Positions 8,807-16,568 of a DNA stretch of 64,000 bases are shown one piece after another. The notes below the pieces were generated by a model. That model saw only the letters and a program-made list of their open reading frames with translations, did not search any database and was not told the DNA's origin. The stretch lies in assembly GCF_030719295.1 (NCBI RefSeq), contig NZ_CP120997.1, positions 6,396,001 through 6,460,000 on the forward strand, read 5' to 3'. Positions within the stretch are counted from its first letter, which is position 1. Every line of letters starts with the position of its first letter. A program made the position numbers and the translations under genes. The stretch comes from Streptomyces sp. Mut1. Its GTDB lineage: Bacteria; Actinomycetota; Actinomycetes; Streptomycetales; Streptomycetaceae.

Positions 8807-8812
8807 AAGGAC

Positions 8813-10006
8813 GTGCAGGCAGCAAACGAAACACCCGAGCGGCCACCGGGCCGGCTCCACCGGGCCCGAGTGCTCTACCGCAACGTATCCAAGCGGCAGC
8901 TCGCCTGGCAGTTGCTCAAGGACACGGTCAACTCGTGCATGGAGTACCGCATCCTGGGACTCGCCGCCGAGGCGGCGTTCTTCACCCTGCTGTCCCTGCC
9001 TCCGCTGCTCCTCGGCCTGATCGGCCTGTTGGGCTACGTCGACGAGTGGACCAGCACCACCACCGTCGCCTCCATCGAGCGCAACATCCTCAGCGCCGCG
9101 CACACCGTGCTCTCCGAGCGCGGCGTCAACGACTTCGCCAAACCGCTCCTGTCGGACGTCACCACCGGCGCCCGGCCGGACGTCATCTCCATCGGCTTCG
9201 CCATCGCCCTGTGGTCCGGCTCCCGCGCGGTCAACGTCTTCATCGACACGATCACCGTGATGTACGGCCTCGACGGGCAGCGCGGCATCGTCAAGACCCG
9301 GATGCTCGCCTTCCTGCTGTACGTGGTGGCGCTGCTGCTCGGCGCGGTGGTCCTGCCGCTGCTCGTGGTCGGTCCCGACCGGGTCGTCGAGCTCATACCG
9401 TGGGGCACCGAGGTCATCGCCGTCCTGTACTGGCCCCTGGTGATACTGCTGTCGGTCGCCTTCCTCACCACCCTCTACCACGTGTCCGTGCCGGTGCGTT
9501 CGCCGTGGATCGAGGACATGCCGGGCGCCCTGGTGGCGCTCGCGATGTGGGTGGTCGGCAGCTTCCTGCTGCGGATCTACCTCACCAGTACGGTCGAGGG
9601 CCCCACGATCTACGGATCGCTCGCCGCCCCCATCGCCGTGCTGCTGTGGATCGGCGTCTCCGCGTTCGCGGTCCTGGTGGGCGCCGCGGTGAACGCGGCC
9701 ATCGACCGGGTCTGGCCCTCGGTCGCGACGGCCGCCGCCCGCGCCGCGAACGACCGGGTGCGCGCCGCCCAGGCCGCCGAGTTCGTGGCCCGCACCCAGG
9801 CGGAGAGCTGGCACGGCGGACCGCAGGACTACGACGAGGACGACGAGGAGGAGGACGACGAGGAGGGCGATGTGGGCGACAGCCCGTACATGCCGTCCGA
9901 GTTCCCCGAGCGCTGGTCGCGGTTCCTGCCGCCGGACGACGTGAAGTCCCGGCTCCAGCCCGGCCGCGACAAGGACGCGGACAAGCCGCACCCGCACGAC
10001 GAGTGA
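8813..10006 (+). CDS. YihY/virulence factor BrkB family membrane protein
   Basis: A 397-residue integral membrane protein of the YihY family, function not established (older claims as RNase BN were withdrawn). The N-terminal family segment LKDTVNSCMEYRILGLAAEAAFFTLLS is followed by about six membrane segments, including FLLYVVALLLGAVVLPLLVV and FGSLAAPIAVLLWIGVSAFAVLVGAAVNAAI-type helices. The C-terminal 75 residues are cytoplasmic and very acidic around residue 345 (DYDEDDEEEDDEEGD). The GTG at 8813 may serve a leaderless mRNA. It ends 3 nt before the stop of the convergent CU044_2847 gene. Confidence 0.85.
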   Translation: MQAANETPERPPGRLHRARVLYRNVSKRQLAWQLLKDTVNSCMEYRILGLAAEAAFFTLLSLPPLLLGLIGLLGYVDEWTSTTTVASIERNILSAAHTVLSERGVNDFAKPLLSDVTTGARPDVISIGFAIALWSGSRAVNVFIDTITVMYGLDGQRGIVKTRMLAFLLYVVALLLGAVVLPLLVVGPDRVVELIPWGTEVIAVLYWPLVILLSVAFLTTLYHVSVPVRSPWIEDMPGALVALAMWVVGSFLLRIYLTSTVEGPTIYGSLAAPIAVLLWIGVSAFAVLVGAAVNAAIDRVWPSVATAAARAANDRVRAAQAAEFVARTQAESWHGGPQDYDEDDEEEDDEEGDVGDSPYMPSEFPERWSRFLPPDDVKSRLQPGRDKDADKPHPHDE

Positions 10007-10009
10007 GGC

Positions 10010-10351
10010 TCAGCCGGCCGCCCGGTCCGGCGCCCCCGGCGACCAGGACAGCTTCACCGTCAGATGCCCCTCCAGGGCGCTCTTCGCGATCACCGCTCCG
10101 GCCTCCGAGGTGATCTTCACGCCGAACTCCAGCTCCACCCCGTCCGGCTTCAGCGCCCCGTCCCGGAACACGTTGAGCGCCGACTCGGCGGCCGACCTGA
10201 TGCCCTCAAGCGCGCTGTCGAAGGTGCGCCCGGCCCGCGCCAGGGCGTGGTGCCCGTCGCGCGCCACCAACTGCGCACCGGGCGCGTGACGGTCGACCTC
10301 CACCGTCACCGTCGCCCCGCTGTCCGTGGTGAACTCCATCAGTGACGCCAT
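10010..10351 (-). CDS. CU044_2847 family protein (trypsin-co-occurring domain 1)
   Basis: A 113-residue soluble protein starting MASLMEFTTDSGATVTVEV. Its conserved parts (RTFDSALEGIRSAAESALNVFRD, VELEFGVKITSEAGAVIAKSALEGHLTVKLSW) match the small beta-rich domain that often sits next to or inside trypsin-like proteases and NTPase signalling proteins in actinobacteria. No protease is adjacent here; the divergent neighbour is an AraC regulator. Function unknown. An in-frame ATG 20 codons further upstream is possible, but it would overlap the space before the AraC gene. Confidence 0.75.
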   Translation of the reverse strand: MASLMEFTTDSGATVTVEVDRHAPGAQLVARDGHHALARAGRTFDSALEGIRSAAESALNVFRDGALKPDGVELEFGVKITSEAGAVIAKSALEGHLTVKLSWSPGAPDRAAG

Positions 10352-10409
10352 GACCGCCCCCGGGTAGCCGATTACGCACGTGGTCGTGTCCGTGCACGAG
10401 ACTAGTGCC

Positions 10410-11105
10410 ATGGGCGTCAGCTACGAAGAGCGCGCGTCGCGACTGGACGGCGCGAAGGTGTGGACCGTGACCGTCCCGCCGGGCACGGCCCATCCGGTGC
10501 TGCCCGACGGCTGCATGGACCTGCTCTGGAGCGGCGACCGGCTGCTCGTCGCGGGACCGGACACCCACGCCGAGCCGCCCGCGGGGACCGGGGGCGCCTG
10601 GGCGGGCGTCCGCTTCGCCCCCGGCACCGCGCCCGCCCTGCTGGGCGTGCCCGCCCACGAACTGCGCGACCGCCGGGTTCCGCTGGCCGCCCTGTGGCCC
10701 GGCGCCCCGGTCCGCGAACTCACCGAGCGGGTCGCCGAGGCGGACGACCCGGCCACGGCCCTGGAGGACATCGCCCTGGACCGGGCGGCCGGCACCGGGC
10801 CGCCCGACCCGGTGATGCGCTCCGTCGCCGCACGGCTGGAGGCCGGAGCCACCGTCGCCGATGCGGCCGGGACCGCCGGCCTCGGCGCCCGCCAGCTGCA
10901 CCGCCGCTCCCTGGCCGCCTTCGGCTACGGGCCCAAGACGCTCGCCCGGGTGCTGCGGCTCCAGCGGGCACTGGCCCTCGTGCGCTCCGGGCTGCCGTAC
11001 GCGGACGCGGCGCTCGCGGCGGGCTGCGCCGACCAGGCACACCTCGCCCGGGACATGCGCGACCTGGCCGGCACCACCCTGACCGCCTACTTCGGCCGCG
11101 CCTGA
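10410..11105 (+). CDS. AraC family transcriptional regulator
   Basis: A 231-residue regulator. The N-terminal half ([55 protein letters not shown]) is the small beta domain common to DUF6597-type AraC proteins; the C-terminal half holds the two HTH motifs, with [31 protein letters not shown] and a second HTH in [23 protein letters not shown]. The ATG at 10410 follows a short divergent gap of 58 nt from the CU044_2847 gene. Ligand and targets unknown. The convergent gene downstream is a glyoxalase-like protein, a frequent partner of this AraC class. Confidence 0.87.
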   Translation: MGVSYEERASRLDGAKVWTVTVPPGTAHPVLPDGCMDLLWSGDRLLVAGPDTHAEPPAGTGGAWAGVRFAPGTAPALLGVPAHELRDRRVPLAALWPGAPVRELTERVAEADDPATALEDIALDRAAGTGPPDPVMRSVAARLEAGATVADAAGTAGLGARQLHRRSLAAFGYGPKTLARVLRLQRALALVRSGLPYADAALAAGCADQAHLARDMRDLAGTTLTAYFGRA

Positions 11106-11117
11106 GGAGCCGGGGGC

Positions 11118-11510
11118 TCAGCCGGCGGCGGCGAACAGCGAGACCGCGCAGCCGTCCGGGTCGAGGACGACGGCGTACCGCTGCCCCCACACGGCGTCCC
11201 ACGGCTTCAGGTGCCCCCGGTATCCGGCGCCGGTCAGCTCCGCGTAGACCGCGTCCACCTCCGCCGGGCTGTCGCACAGGAAGGCGAGCCCGAGCCGGTC
11301 CCCGCCGGACGGCGGGGACCAGCCGGGGTCGAACGAGCGGACGGTGTCCTCGGTGTCCCACAGCAGGCGCCCGCCGCCCGGCAGGGTCACCTCGACATGG
11401 GGCGCGGATTCCGCGCCGGCCGGGATGCCGAGGCCGAGCCGGCGGTAGAAGGCGAGCGATGCGGGCAGATCGGCGGTGGTGATGCCGATCGCGTCGAGTC
11501 GTGGAGTCAT
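11118..11510 (-). CDS. VOC family (glyoxalase/bleomycin-resistance-like) protein
   Basis: A 130-residue vicinal oxygen chelate fold protein. The pattern IGITTADLPASLAFYRRLGL at the start and GQRYAVVLDPDGCAVSLFA at the end frames the two beta-alpha-beta-beta-beta units. Metal ligands of glyoxalase I are not obvious: the first-strand position is Gly/Ile rather than His, and the final acidic ligand is not clear, so a binding protein or a diverged enzyme is possible. ATG at 11510. Convergent with the AraC gene, 12 nt apart. Confidence 0.82.
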   Translation of the reverse strand: MTPRLDAIGITTADLPASLAFYRRLGLGIPAGAESAPHVEVTLPGGGRLLWDTEDTVRSFDPGWSPPSGGDRLGLAFLCDSPAEVDAVYAELTGAGYRGHLKPWDAVWGQRYAVVLDPDGCAVSLFAAAG

Positions 11511-11557
11511 GCCCCGACCGTAGGCCGGGCCCCGGCCCACGGTCTTGAACGAATCGG

Positions 11558-13123
11558 TCATGCCCCGTCGCGAGGAACGCGGTCCACGTCCGCGGGCGAG
11601 GTGCCCGGGTCCGTCAGCGCCAGGCCCAGCGCGGCGCGCTCGGTGACCCAGCGGGTGGGGCGGTGGCGCGGGTCGCCGGTCGTGGCGTGCAGCGCCCGGT
11701 GCAGCCGGAGCACGCGGGCCGCCCCGATCCGCTCGCCCCAGGCCAGCGGGCCCACCGGATAGCCGAGCCCGGTTGTCACCGCCACGTCGATGTCGGCCGG
11801 GGCGGCGAGGGCGCGCTCCGCGATGGACGCCGCGACCGACACGATCGAGGCGAGCAGCCGCTGCGCGACCGACCCCGCCGTGTCCCGGACCACCGACACC
11901 GCGAACGGCTCGCCGCCGTCCGCCGGCCGGGCCAGCACCGCGCGGGCGTCCCCGGCCGCCGCCGGGTCCGCCGCCGGGGTCACCGCGAGCACCCGGCGCC
12001 GCCCGGCCGCCGGCAGCGGGTCCACGCCGAAGGTGCGGGCGGCGGGCAGCCCGTGCGCGGCCACCGCCGAAGCGACCGTGGTGCCCCAGACCGGGACCAG
12101 GACCAGCGCGTCGCCCGCGGGCCGCGCCCCGCTCCCGACCCTCGCGCCCGCCGCGGCCAGCGCCTCGCGGAGCGCGGCGGCGTCGGCCTCCTGCGCGGGG
12201 TCCGGGGCGAAGACGTGCACCGGGCGGTCCGCGTCCCCGGTGACCGGCGGCTCGGGCGCGGGGCCGGCGGCCTCGGGGCCGTACGCGTACCAGCCGCGCC
12301 CGGTCTTGCGGCCGTGCAGGCCGGCCGCCACCCGGTTCGGGGTCAGGTAGGAGGGACGCAGCCGGTCCTCGTGGCGGAAGCCCGTCCAGATCGAGTCGAT
12401 GACGGCGGCGGTCACATCGAGCCCGGTGAGGTCCATCAGCTCGAACGGGCCCATCCGCAGCCCCAGCACGTCCCGGGCGATCCGGTCGATGTCCGCCGGC
12501 TCGCCGACGGTCTCCTCCAGCAACGCCAGCGCCTCCGTCACCAGCCCGCGCCCGGCGTGGTTGACGAGGAAGCCGGGGGTGTCGGCGACGGTCACCGCGC
12601 GGTGGCCGCAGCTCTCCACGAGCGAGGTCAGCAGCGGCGGGATGTCCGGCCGGGTGGCGGCGCCGGGCACCACCTCCACGATGCGCATCAGCGGCACCGG
12701 GTTGAAGAAGTGCAGCCCGGCCAGGCGCGCCGGGTCCTTCAGCGTGGCGGCGATCCGGGTCACGGACAGCGAGGAGGTGTTGGTCGCGAAGACGGCGGAG
12801 GCGGGCAGCGCCCGCTCCAGGCGGCCGAAGACCTCGGCCTTGGTGTCCAGGTCCTCGCGCACGGCCTCGATCACCAGGCCGACGTCCGGGCCCGCCGCCC
12901 ACGGGTCATCCAGCGGGACCAGCCGCTCCAGCGCGGCCGCCGCGTCCCCGGCGGCCATCCGGCCCTTGGCCACGGCCCGCTCCAGCATGGACCCCACGAA
13001 GGCGACCGCGTCCGTCACCGCCTCGGTGCGTACGTCGCACAGCTCCACGGTGTGTCCGGCCGCGGCCGCCCACTGGGCGATGCCGCGGCCCATGGCTCCG
13101 GCGCCGACGATCCTGATACGCAT
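11558..13123 (-). CDS. 3-hydroxyacyl-CoA dehydrogenase (PaaH type, with duplicated C-terminal domain)
   Basis: An NAD-dependent beta-hydroxyacyl-CoA dehydrogenase of 521 residues. The Rossmann motif GAGAMGRGIAQWAAAAGH is at residue 7, FATNTSSLSV and HFFNPVPLMRIVEVV carry the catalytic His and substrate Asn signatures, and NRVAAGL with the RKTGRGWYAYG loop ends the first C-terminal domain. A second, diverged 3HCDH domain follows (residues about 400-510, LASIVSVAASIAERALA). That architecture and length match PaaH/PaaC, which oxidises 3-hydroxyadipyl-CoA in phenylacetate breakdown; no other paa genes are nearby, so the substrate is uncertain. Start ATG 13123, divergent from a LysR gene across 151 nt. 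Confidence 0.87.
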   Translation of the reverse strand: MRIRIVGAGAMGRGIAQWAAAAGHTVELCDVRTEAVTDAVAFVGSMLERAVAKGRMAAGDAAAALERLVPLDDPWAAGPDVGLVIEAVREDLDTKAEVFGRLERALPASAVFATNTSSLSVTRIAATLKDPARLAGLHFFNPVPLMRIVEVVPGAATRPDIPPLLTSLVESCGHRAVTVADTPGFLVNHAGRGLVTEALALLEETVGEPADIDRIARDVLGLRMGPFELMDLTGLDVTAAVIDSIWTGFRHEDRLRPSYLTPNRVAAGLHGRKTGRGWYAYGPEAAGPAPEPPVTGDADRPVHVFAPDPAQEADAAALREALAAAGARVGSGARPAGDALVLVPVWGTTVASAVAAHGLPAARTFGVDPLPAAGRRRVLAVTPAADPAAAGDARAVLARPADGGEPFAVSVVRDTAGSVAQRLLASIVSVAASIAERALAAPADIDVAVTTGLGYPVGPLAWGERIGAARVLRLHRALHATTGDPRHRPTRWVTERAALGLALTDPGTSPADVDRVPRDGA

Positions 13124-13274
13124 GCGGGTCACGGTCCTCTCGATGGGGCGCGGGCAGGGTGCCCGCACCGCCGACGCTTCCAGCGGCCTTTGATCCCCGT
13201 CCAATACCGAATTAGGCTCAGACCCGGACGCCGGACGAATCAATGATGCGGGCGGACCCGGGGGAGGGGACGGC

Positions 13275-14213
13275 ATGGAGCTGCGCCACCTCTCCGCGTT
13301 CCTCGCCGTGGCGGAGGAACTGCACTTCGGCCGCGCCGCCAAGCGGCTCCAGATGGCGCAGCCGCCGCTGAGCCAGCAGATCCGCCGCCTGGAGAAGGAA
13401 CTCGGCGTCCAGCTCTTCGAACGCAACACCCGCTCGGTGCGGCTCACCAGCGCGGGTGAGTCCTTCCTCCAGCCGGTGCGGACCGTGCTGGACGACCTGG
13501 ACACGGCGGTACGGGCCGCGCGCGCGGCCGGACAGGGCGCGTACGGGCGGGTCCGCATCGGCTTCGCGGGCGCCTCAAGCCACGAGACCCTGCCGCTGCT
13601 CACCCGGGCGGTGCGGGCCGCCCACCCGGGAATCGAGCTGGTCATGACCGGCCAGACCTACGCCAACGTGGCGCTCGCCCGGGTCGCGGACGGCTCGCTC
13701 GACCTCGGGTTCGTCCGGCTGCCGGTGACGCAGCCGGGCGTGAGCTGCCGGGTGATCGACGAGGAGGTGCTGGTCTGCGCGCTGCCCGTCGACCATCCGC
13801 TCGCCGCCCGTCCGGAGATCCCGCTCGACGCGCTGGCCGGGGAGCCGTTCGTCGCGTTCCCGGCCAACACCGGCTCCACCGTGCGCGACGCGATGGTCGA
13901 GGCGTGCGAGGCGGCCGGATTCAACCCGCGCGTGGTGCAGGAGGCGCCGGACTCGTACACCATCCTGGCGCTGGTCGCGGCGGGCGTCGGGGTCACGCTG
14001 ACCGTCACCTCCGTCCAGCACATCCAGCTCGGCGGCCTCGTCCACCGCCCGCTCGCCGGACCGCCGATCAGACGGCAGGCGGCGCTCGCCTGGCGGACGG
14101 ACAACCCCTCGGCCGCCCTGCACGCCGTGCTCGCCGTCGCGGAGCGGGCGCTGCCCACGCCGGCCGGCCCCGTCACCCGTCCCGGCCGGCGCCGAGGAAG
14201 GCGAGCAGACTGA
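13275..14213 (+). CDS. LysR family transcriptional regulator
   Basis: A 312-residue LysR protein. The N-terminal winged helix MELRHLSAFLAVAEELHFGRAAKRLQMAQPPLSQQIRRLE is textbook for the family, and residues 95-300 form the two-lobed effector domain. It is closest in style to the BenM/CatM-like group (TRSVRLTSAGESF, GFAGASSHETLPLL), whose members control aromatic or acyl-CoA catabolism. It is divergent from the PaaH-type dehydrogenase, which it probably regulates through the shared 151-nt gap. Its 3' end overlaps the ATP-grasp gene on the other strand by 41 nt. GGGAGGGGACGGC precedes the ATG. Confidence 0.92.
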   Translation: MELRHLSAFLAVAEELHFGRAAKRLQMAQPPLSQQIRRLEKELGVQLFERNTRSVRLTSAGESFLQPVRTVLDDLDTAVRAARAAGQGAYGRVRIGFAGASSHETLPLLTRAVRAAHPGIELVMTGQTYANVALARVADGSLDLGFVRLPVTQPGVSCRVIDEEVLVCALPVDHPLAARPEIPLDALAGEPFVAFPANTGSTVRDAMVEACEAAGFNPRVVQEAPDSYTILALVAAGVGVTLTVTSVQHIQLGGLVHRPLAGPPIRRQAALAWRTDNPSAALHAVLAVAERALPTPAGPVTRPGRRRGRRAD

Positions 14214-15162
14214 CCGCCGCCGGGCGCGTGTCACCGACCGCGGACCGGTGCAGGTCCCGCACGGTCCGCACCACGGCCCGGGTCACCACGTCGACGCCGG
14301 CCTTCCGTTCGAACCAGCGCCAGTCGCCGTGGGCGTTCATCTCCAGGAAGACCGGCTCGCCCCGGTCCCGCCCCCGCAGGAAGTCGAACGCCCCGTAGAC
14401 GGCACCGGTCTTCCGGGCGATGGCGCGTGCGGCCGAGGCCACGGCGGCCGGGGGCCGGACCTGACGGACCCCCACCTCGTCCGGGCGCGTCCAGATGTCC
14501 TCGGGGCGCTCCTTGGCCACCTCGAAGGCGTGCAGCTCGTCCCCGGCGAGGTAGACCCGGTACTCGGTGTCGTGCTCCACGTACTCCTGGAGCACCACCG
14601 GTGTGCCGCGCGGCAGGCCGGGCAGTCCGGCGAGCCGGACCCGGTCGACGACCCGCGGCAGGTGCCAGTCGAGCCGGCCCGGCTCCGGCTCCACGTAATG
14701 CCGGTCGAGGACCTTGAGCACGTACCGCTCGGCCGGGAGGAGCCCGGCCGCGTCCGCCGGGTCGGTGGTGACCAGTCCGCGCGGTACGCGCACCCCGAGC
14801 GCCCGGGCCAGGTCCAGCTGCACCAGCTGCCCCGGATCGGCGGCGCCGATGGCGGCCGGGGAGGCGGCGGCCAGCTGCCGGACCAGCGCGGTCCACGCGT
14901 CCCGGTACACCATCCGCCCGCCGGCCGGGCCGGCCGGGAGCGCGGCGCGCAGCGAGAAGTGCCGCAGCCAGGTCACCGTCGGGGCGAACCGGTGCCCGTC
15001 CAGGGCCAGTACACCGTCCGGCCCGCGCACCGCCCGGACCTCCGCCAGGTGGTCCGCGTCGAGCCGGTGCACGGGCACCCCGATCCGGCGCAGCAGCTCC
15101 GACGCCTCGGTCGCCTCCCCGTCGCCCTGCCTGGTGAGCAGCAGGACGCACCGCTCAGCCAT
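14173..15162 (-). CDS. ATP-grasp protein, possibly a peptide ligase of the RiPP cluster
   Basis: A 329-residue protein with an MvdC/MvdD/TgmB-like layout: a pre-ATP-grasp N-terminal domain (VLLLTRQGDGEATEASELLRRIG, residues 6-28; later TWLRHFSLRA), then the ATP-grasp core with YVLKVLDRHYV near 180, VVLQEYVEHDTEYRVYL near 220, and the metal-binding FDFLRGRDRGEPVFLEMNAHGDW near 285. In graspetide pathways such enzymes make ester or amide links in a precursor peptide. Here it is the last gene of a five-gene operon divergent from a peptide precursor. Start ATG overlaps the GAF gene by 8 nt. Role in that pathway is inferred; an RNA- or amino-acid-directed ligase is the alternative. Confidence 0.8.
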   Translation of the reverse strand: MAERCVLLLTRQGDGEATEASELLRRIGVPVHRLDADHLAEVRAVRGPDGVLALDGHRFAPTVTWLRHFSLRAALPAGPAGGRMVYRDAWTALVRQLAAASPAAIGAADPGQLVQLDLARALGVRVPRGLVTTDPADAAGLLPAERYVLKVLDRHYVEPEPGRLDWHLPRVVDRVRLAGLPGLPRGTPVVLQEYVEHDTEYRVYLAGDELHAFEVAKERPEDIWTRPDEVGVRQVRPPAAVASAARAIARKTGAVYGAFDFLRGRDRGEPVFLEMNAHGDWRWFERKAGVDVVTRAVVRTVRDLHRSAVGDTRPAAVSLLAFLGAGRDG

Positions 15163-15709
15163 GGGTCGGGGCCAGCAGCGACTCCGCCATCTCCAGGAGC
15201 CGCAGGGCCTTGTCGGAACGGTTGCTGGGCTCGGCGGCGCGCAGCCGGGTGAGCAGTTCGAGGCCGATGGCGGCCTGGTCGGCCAGCAGCCCGAGGAGTT
15301 CGACGTCCGCCATCTCCCGTACGCCGTCGGCGCCCCGGTCCAGCACCTCCAGGACGCCGACGCACTCGTCGTCGCCGAACAGCGGCGCGGCCATGATGCT
15401 GTCGGGCACGTACCCGGTGGAGGCGGCGGCCTCGCCCGAGAAGTGCCGCGACTCGCGCAGGTCGTCGACGAGCATCGACTGACCGGACGCGGCGACCCAG
15501 CCCGCGATGCCGGTCCCCGCCGGGAACCGCGTACCGACGAGCTGCCCGTCACCCTCACCGGCCACGGCCTCGAAGACGAGGTCGCCGGTCGCCGGGTCGA
15601 TCAGGAAGATCGAGGAGGCCGCCGCGCCGAAGACATGGCGCGCGACTTCCACGATGGACTGCAGCAGGCGGCGCCCCACGGGCGTCGCGGCGTCAACAGG
15701 TTTCGTCAT
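15155..15709 (-). CDS. GAF domain protein
   Basis: A 184-residue protein made almost wholly of one GAF domain: RLLQSIVEVARHVFGAAASSIFLIDPATGDLVF, PAGTGIAGWVAASGQSMLVDDL, IMAAPLFGDDECVGVLEVLDR and LLADQAAIGLEL. Such domains bind small ligands or cyclic nucleotides or sense redox. A class III nucleotide cyclase is two genes upstream in the same operon, which makes cyclic nucleotide binding a reasonable guess. The ATG at 15709 is fixed by GGAGG five nt upstream. It overlaps the protease gene by 17 nt and the ATP-grasp gene by 8 nt. Confidence 0.85.
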   Translation of the reverse strand: MTKPVDAATPVGRRLLQSIVEVARHVFGAAASSIFLIDPATGDLVFEAVAGEGDGQLVGTRFPAGTGIAGWVAASGQSMLVDDLRESRHFSGEAAASTGYVPDSIMAAPLFGDDECVGVLEVLDRGADGVREMADVELLGLLADQAAIGLELLTRLRAAEPSNRSDKALRLLEMAESLLAPTHG

Positions 15710-16568
15710 GCGCACCTCCAAGTCGACCGGTGGTGTTCCCGGCGCAGAGGAACAGCACCGTCTTCAGCTGGAACGGCGTGAGCCAGGGGTGCTTGCCGAG
15801 GATCAGCGCGCACAGGCCCGAGATGTGCGGCGCGGCGAAACTGTTGCCGGTCGAGCGGATGGTCCCGCCCCCCGGCCACGCCACGGGCACGCGTACACCG
15901 CGCGCGTGGAACTCCACGGGCGGCGCGGGGTTGTAGTAGTACGTCATCGGGTCGTCCTCGTCGTGGCTCGCGACGGAGATCACCGAGGAGAACGACCAGG
16001 GATAGCTGGGCACCGGCCGGTTGTGCGCGGAGACGACGAGCGCGCACCGGCGGAAGTAGGCCCGGTCGGCGAGCTCGTGGAGCTGGGCGGTCAGCGCGGG
16101 CCGGGTCGTCGCCAGGCTCAGGTTGATGACGTCGAAGTTCTGCTCGATGGCCCAGGAGAGCCCGGCGATCAGGGCCGGGCCGCTGCCCGTCTTGCCGTCG
16201 GTCAGCACCTGGGCGGACGAGACCGAGACCCCCGGTGCGACGGACCGGATCACCCCGGCGCAGGCGGTGCCGTGTCCGGCGCGGTCGGTGGGTTCGCACG
16301 GCACCATCTCCACCTCGCCGTCCTCGTCCGGGACGGCCGTCACGGCGAGGTCGACCGGGCCGGCCATCGGATGGCCGCCCTCGACCCCGCTGTCCACGAC
16401 GCACACCCGGACCCCGGAGCCGTCGGCCCCGCCCCACGCCCACTGAGGCGAGACCGAGTCCATGGGGATGGAAGCGAACCCCTCACGAGCCTGCGCCCTC
16501 GTCGCGCCCCAGGCCGGCACGCCCGGCGTGTAGGGCCGCGAGGGCCGTCTCCAGGGTGGATCGCTCAT
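15693..16568 (-). CDS. S8 family (subtilisin-like) serine peptidase, cytoplasmic
   Basis: A 291-residue subtilase with a complete triad: Asp in VCVVDSGVEGGHP, His in RAGHGTACAGV, Ser in GNSFAAPHISGLCA, and the oxyanion Asn in VVSAHNRP. There is no signal peptide, prepeptide or transmembrane segment, so it should act in the cytoplasm. In several RiPP pathways a subtilase removes the leader, and this gene lies in the operon divergent from the peptide precursor. It starts at ATG 16568, overlapping the cyclase gene by 4 nt, and ends inside the GAF gene. Activity as leader peptidase is inferred. Confidence 0.87.
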   Translation of the reverse strand: MSDPPWRRPSRPYTPGVPAWGATRAQAREGFASIPMDSVSPQWAWGGADGSGVRVCVVDSGVEGGHPMAGPVDLAVTAVPDEDGEVEMVPCEPTDRAGHGTACAGVIRSVAPGVSVSSAQVLTDGKTGSGPALIAGLSWAIEQNFDVINLSLATTRPALTAQLHELADRAYFRRCALVVSAHNRPVPSYPWSFSSVISVASHDEDDPMTYYYNPAPPVEFHARGVRVPVAWPGGGTIRSTGNSFAAPHISGLCALILGKHPWLTPFQLKTVLFLCAGNTTGRLGGAHDETC

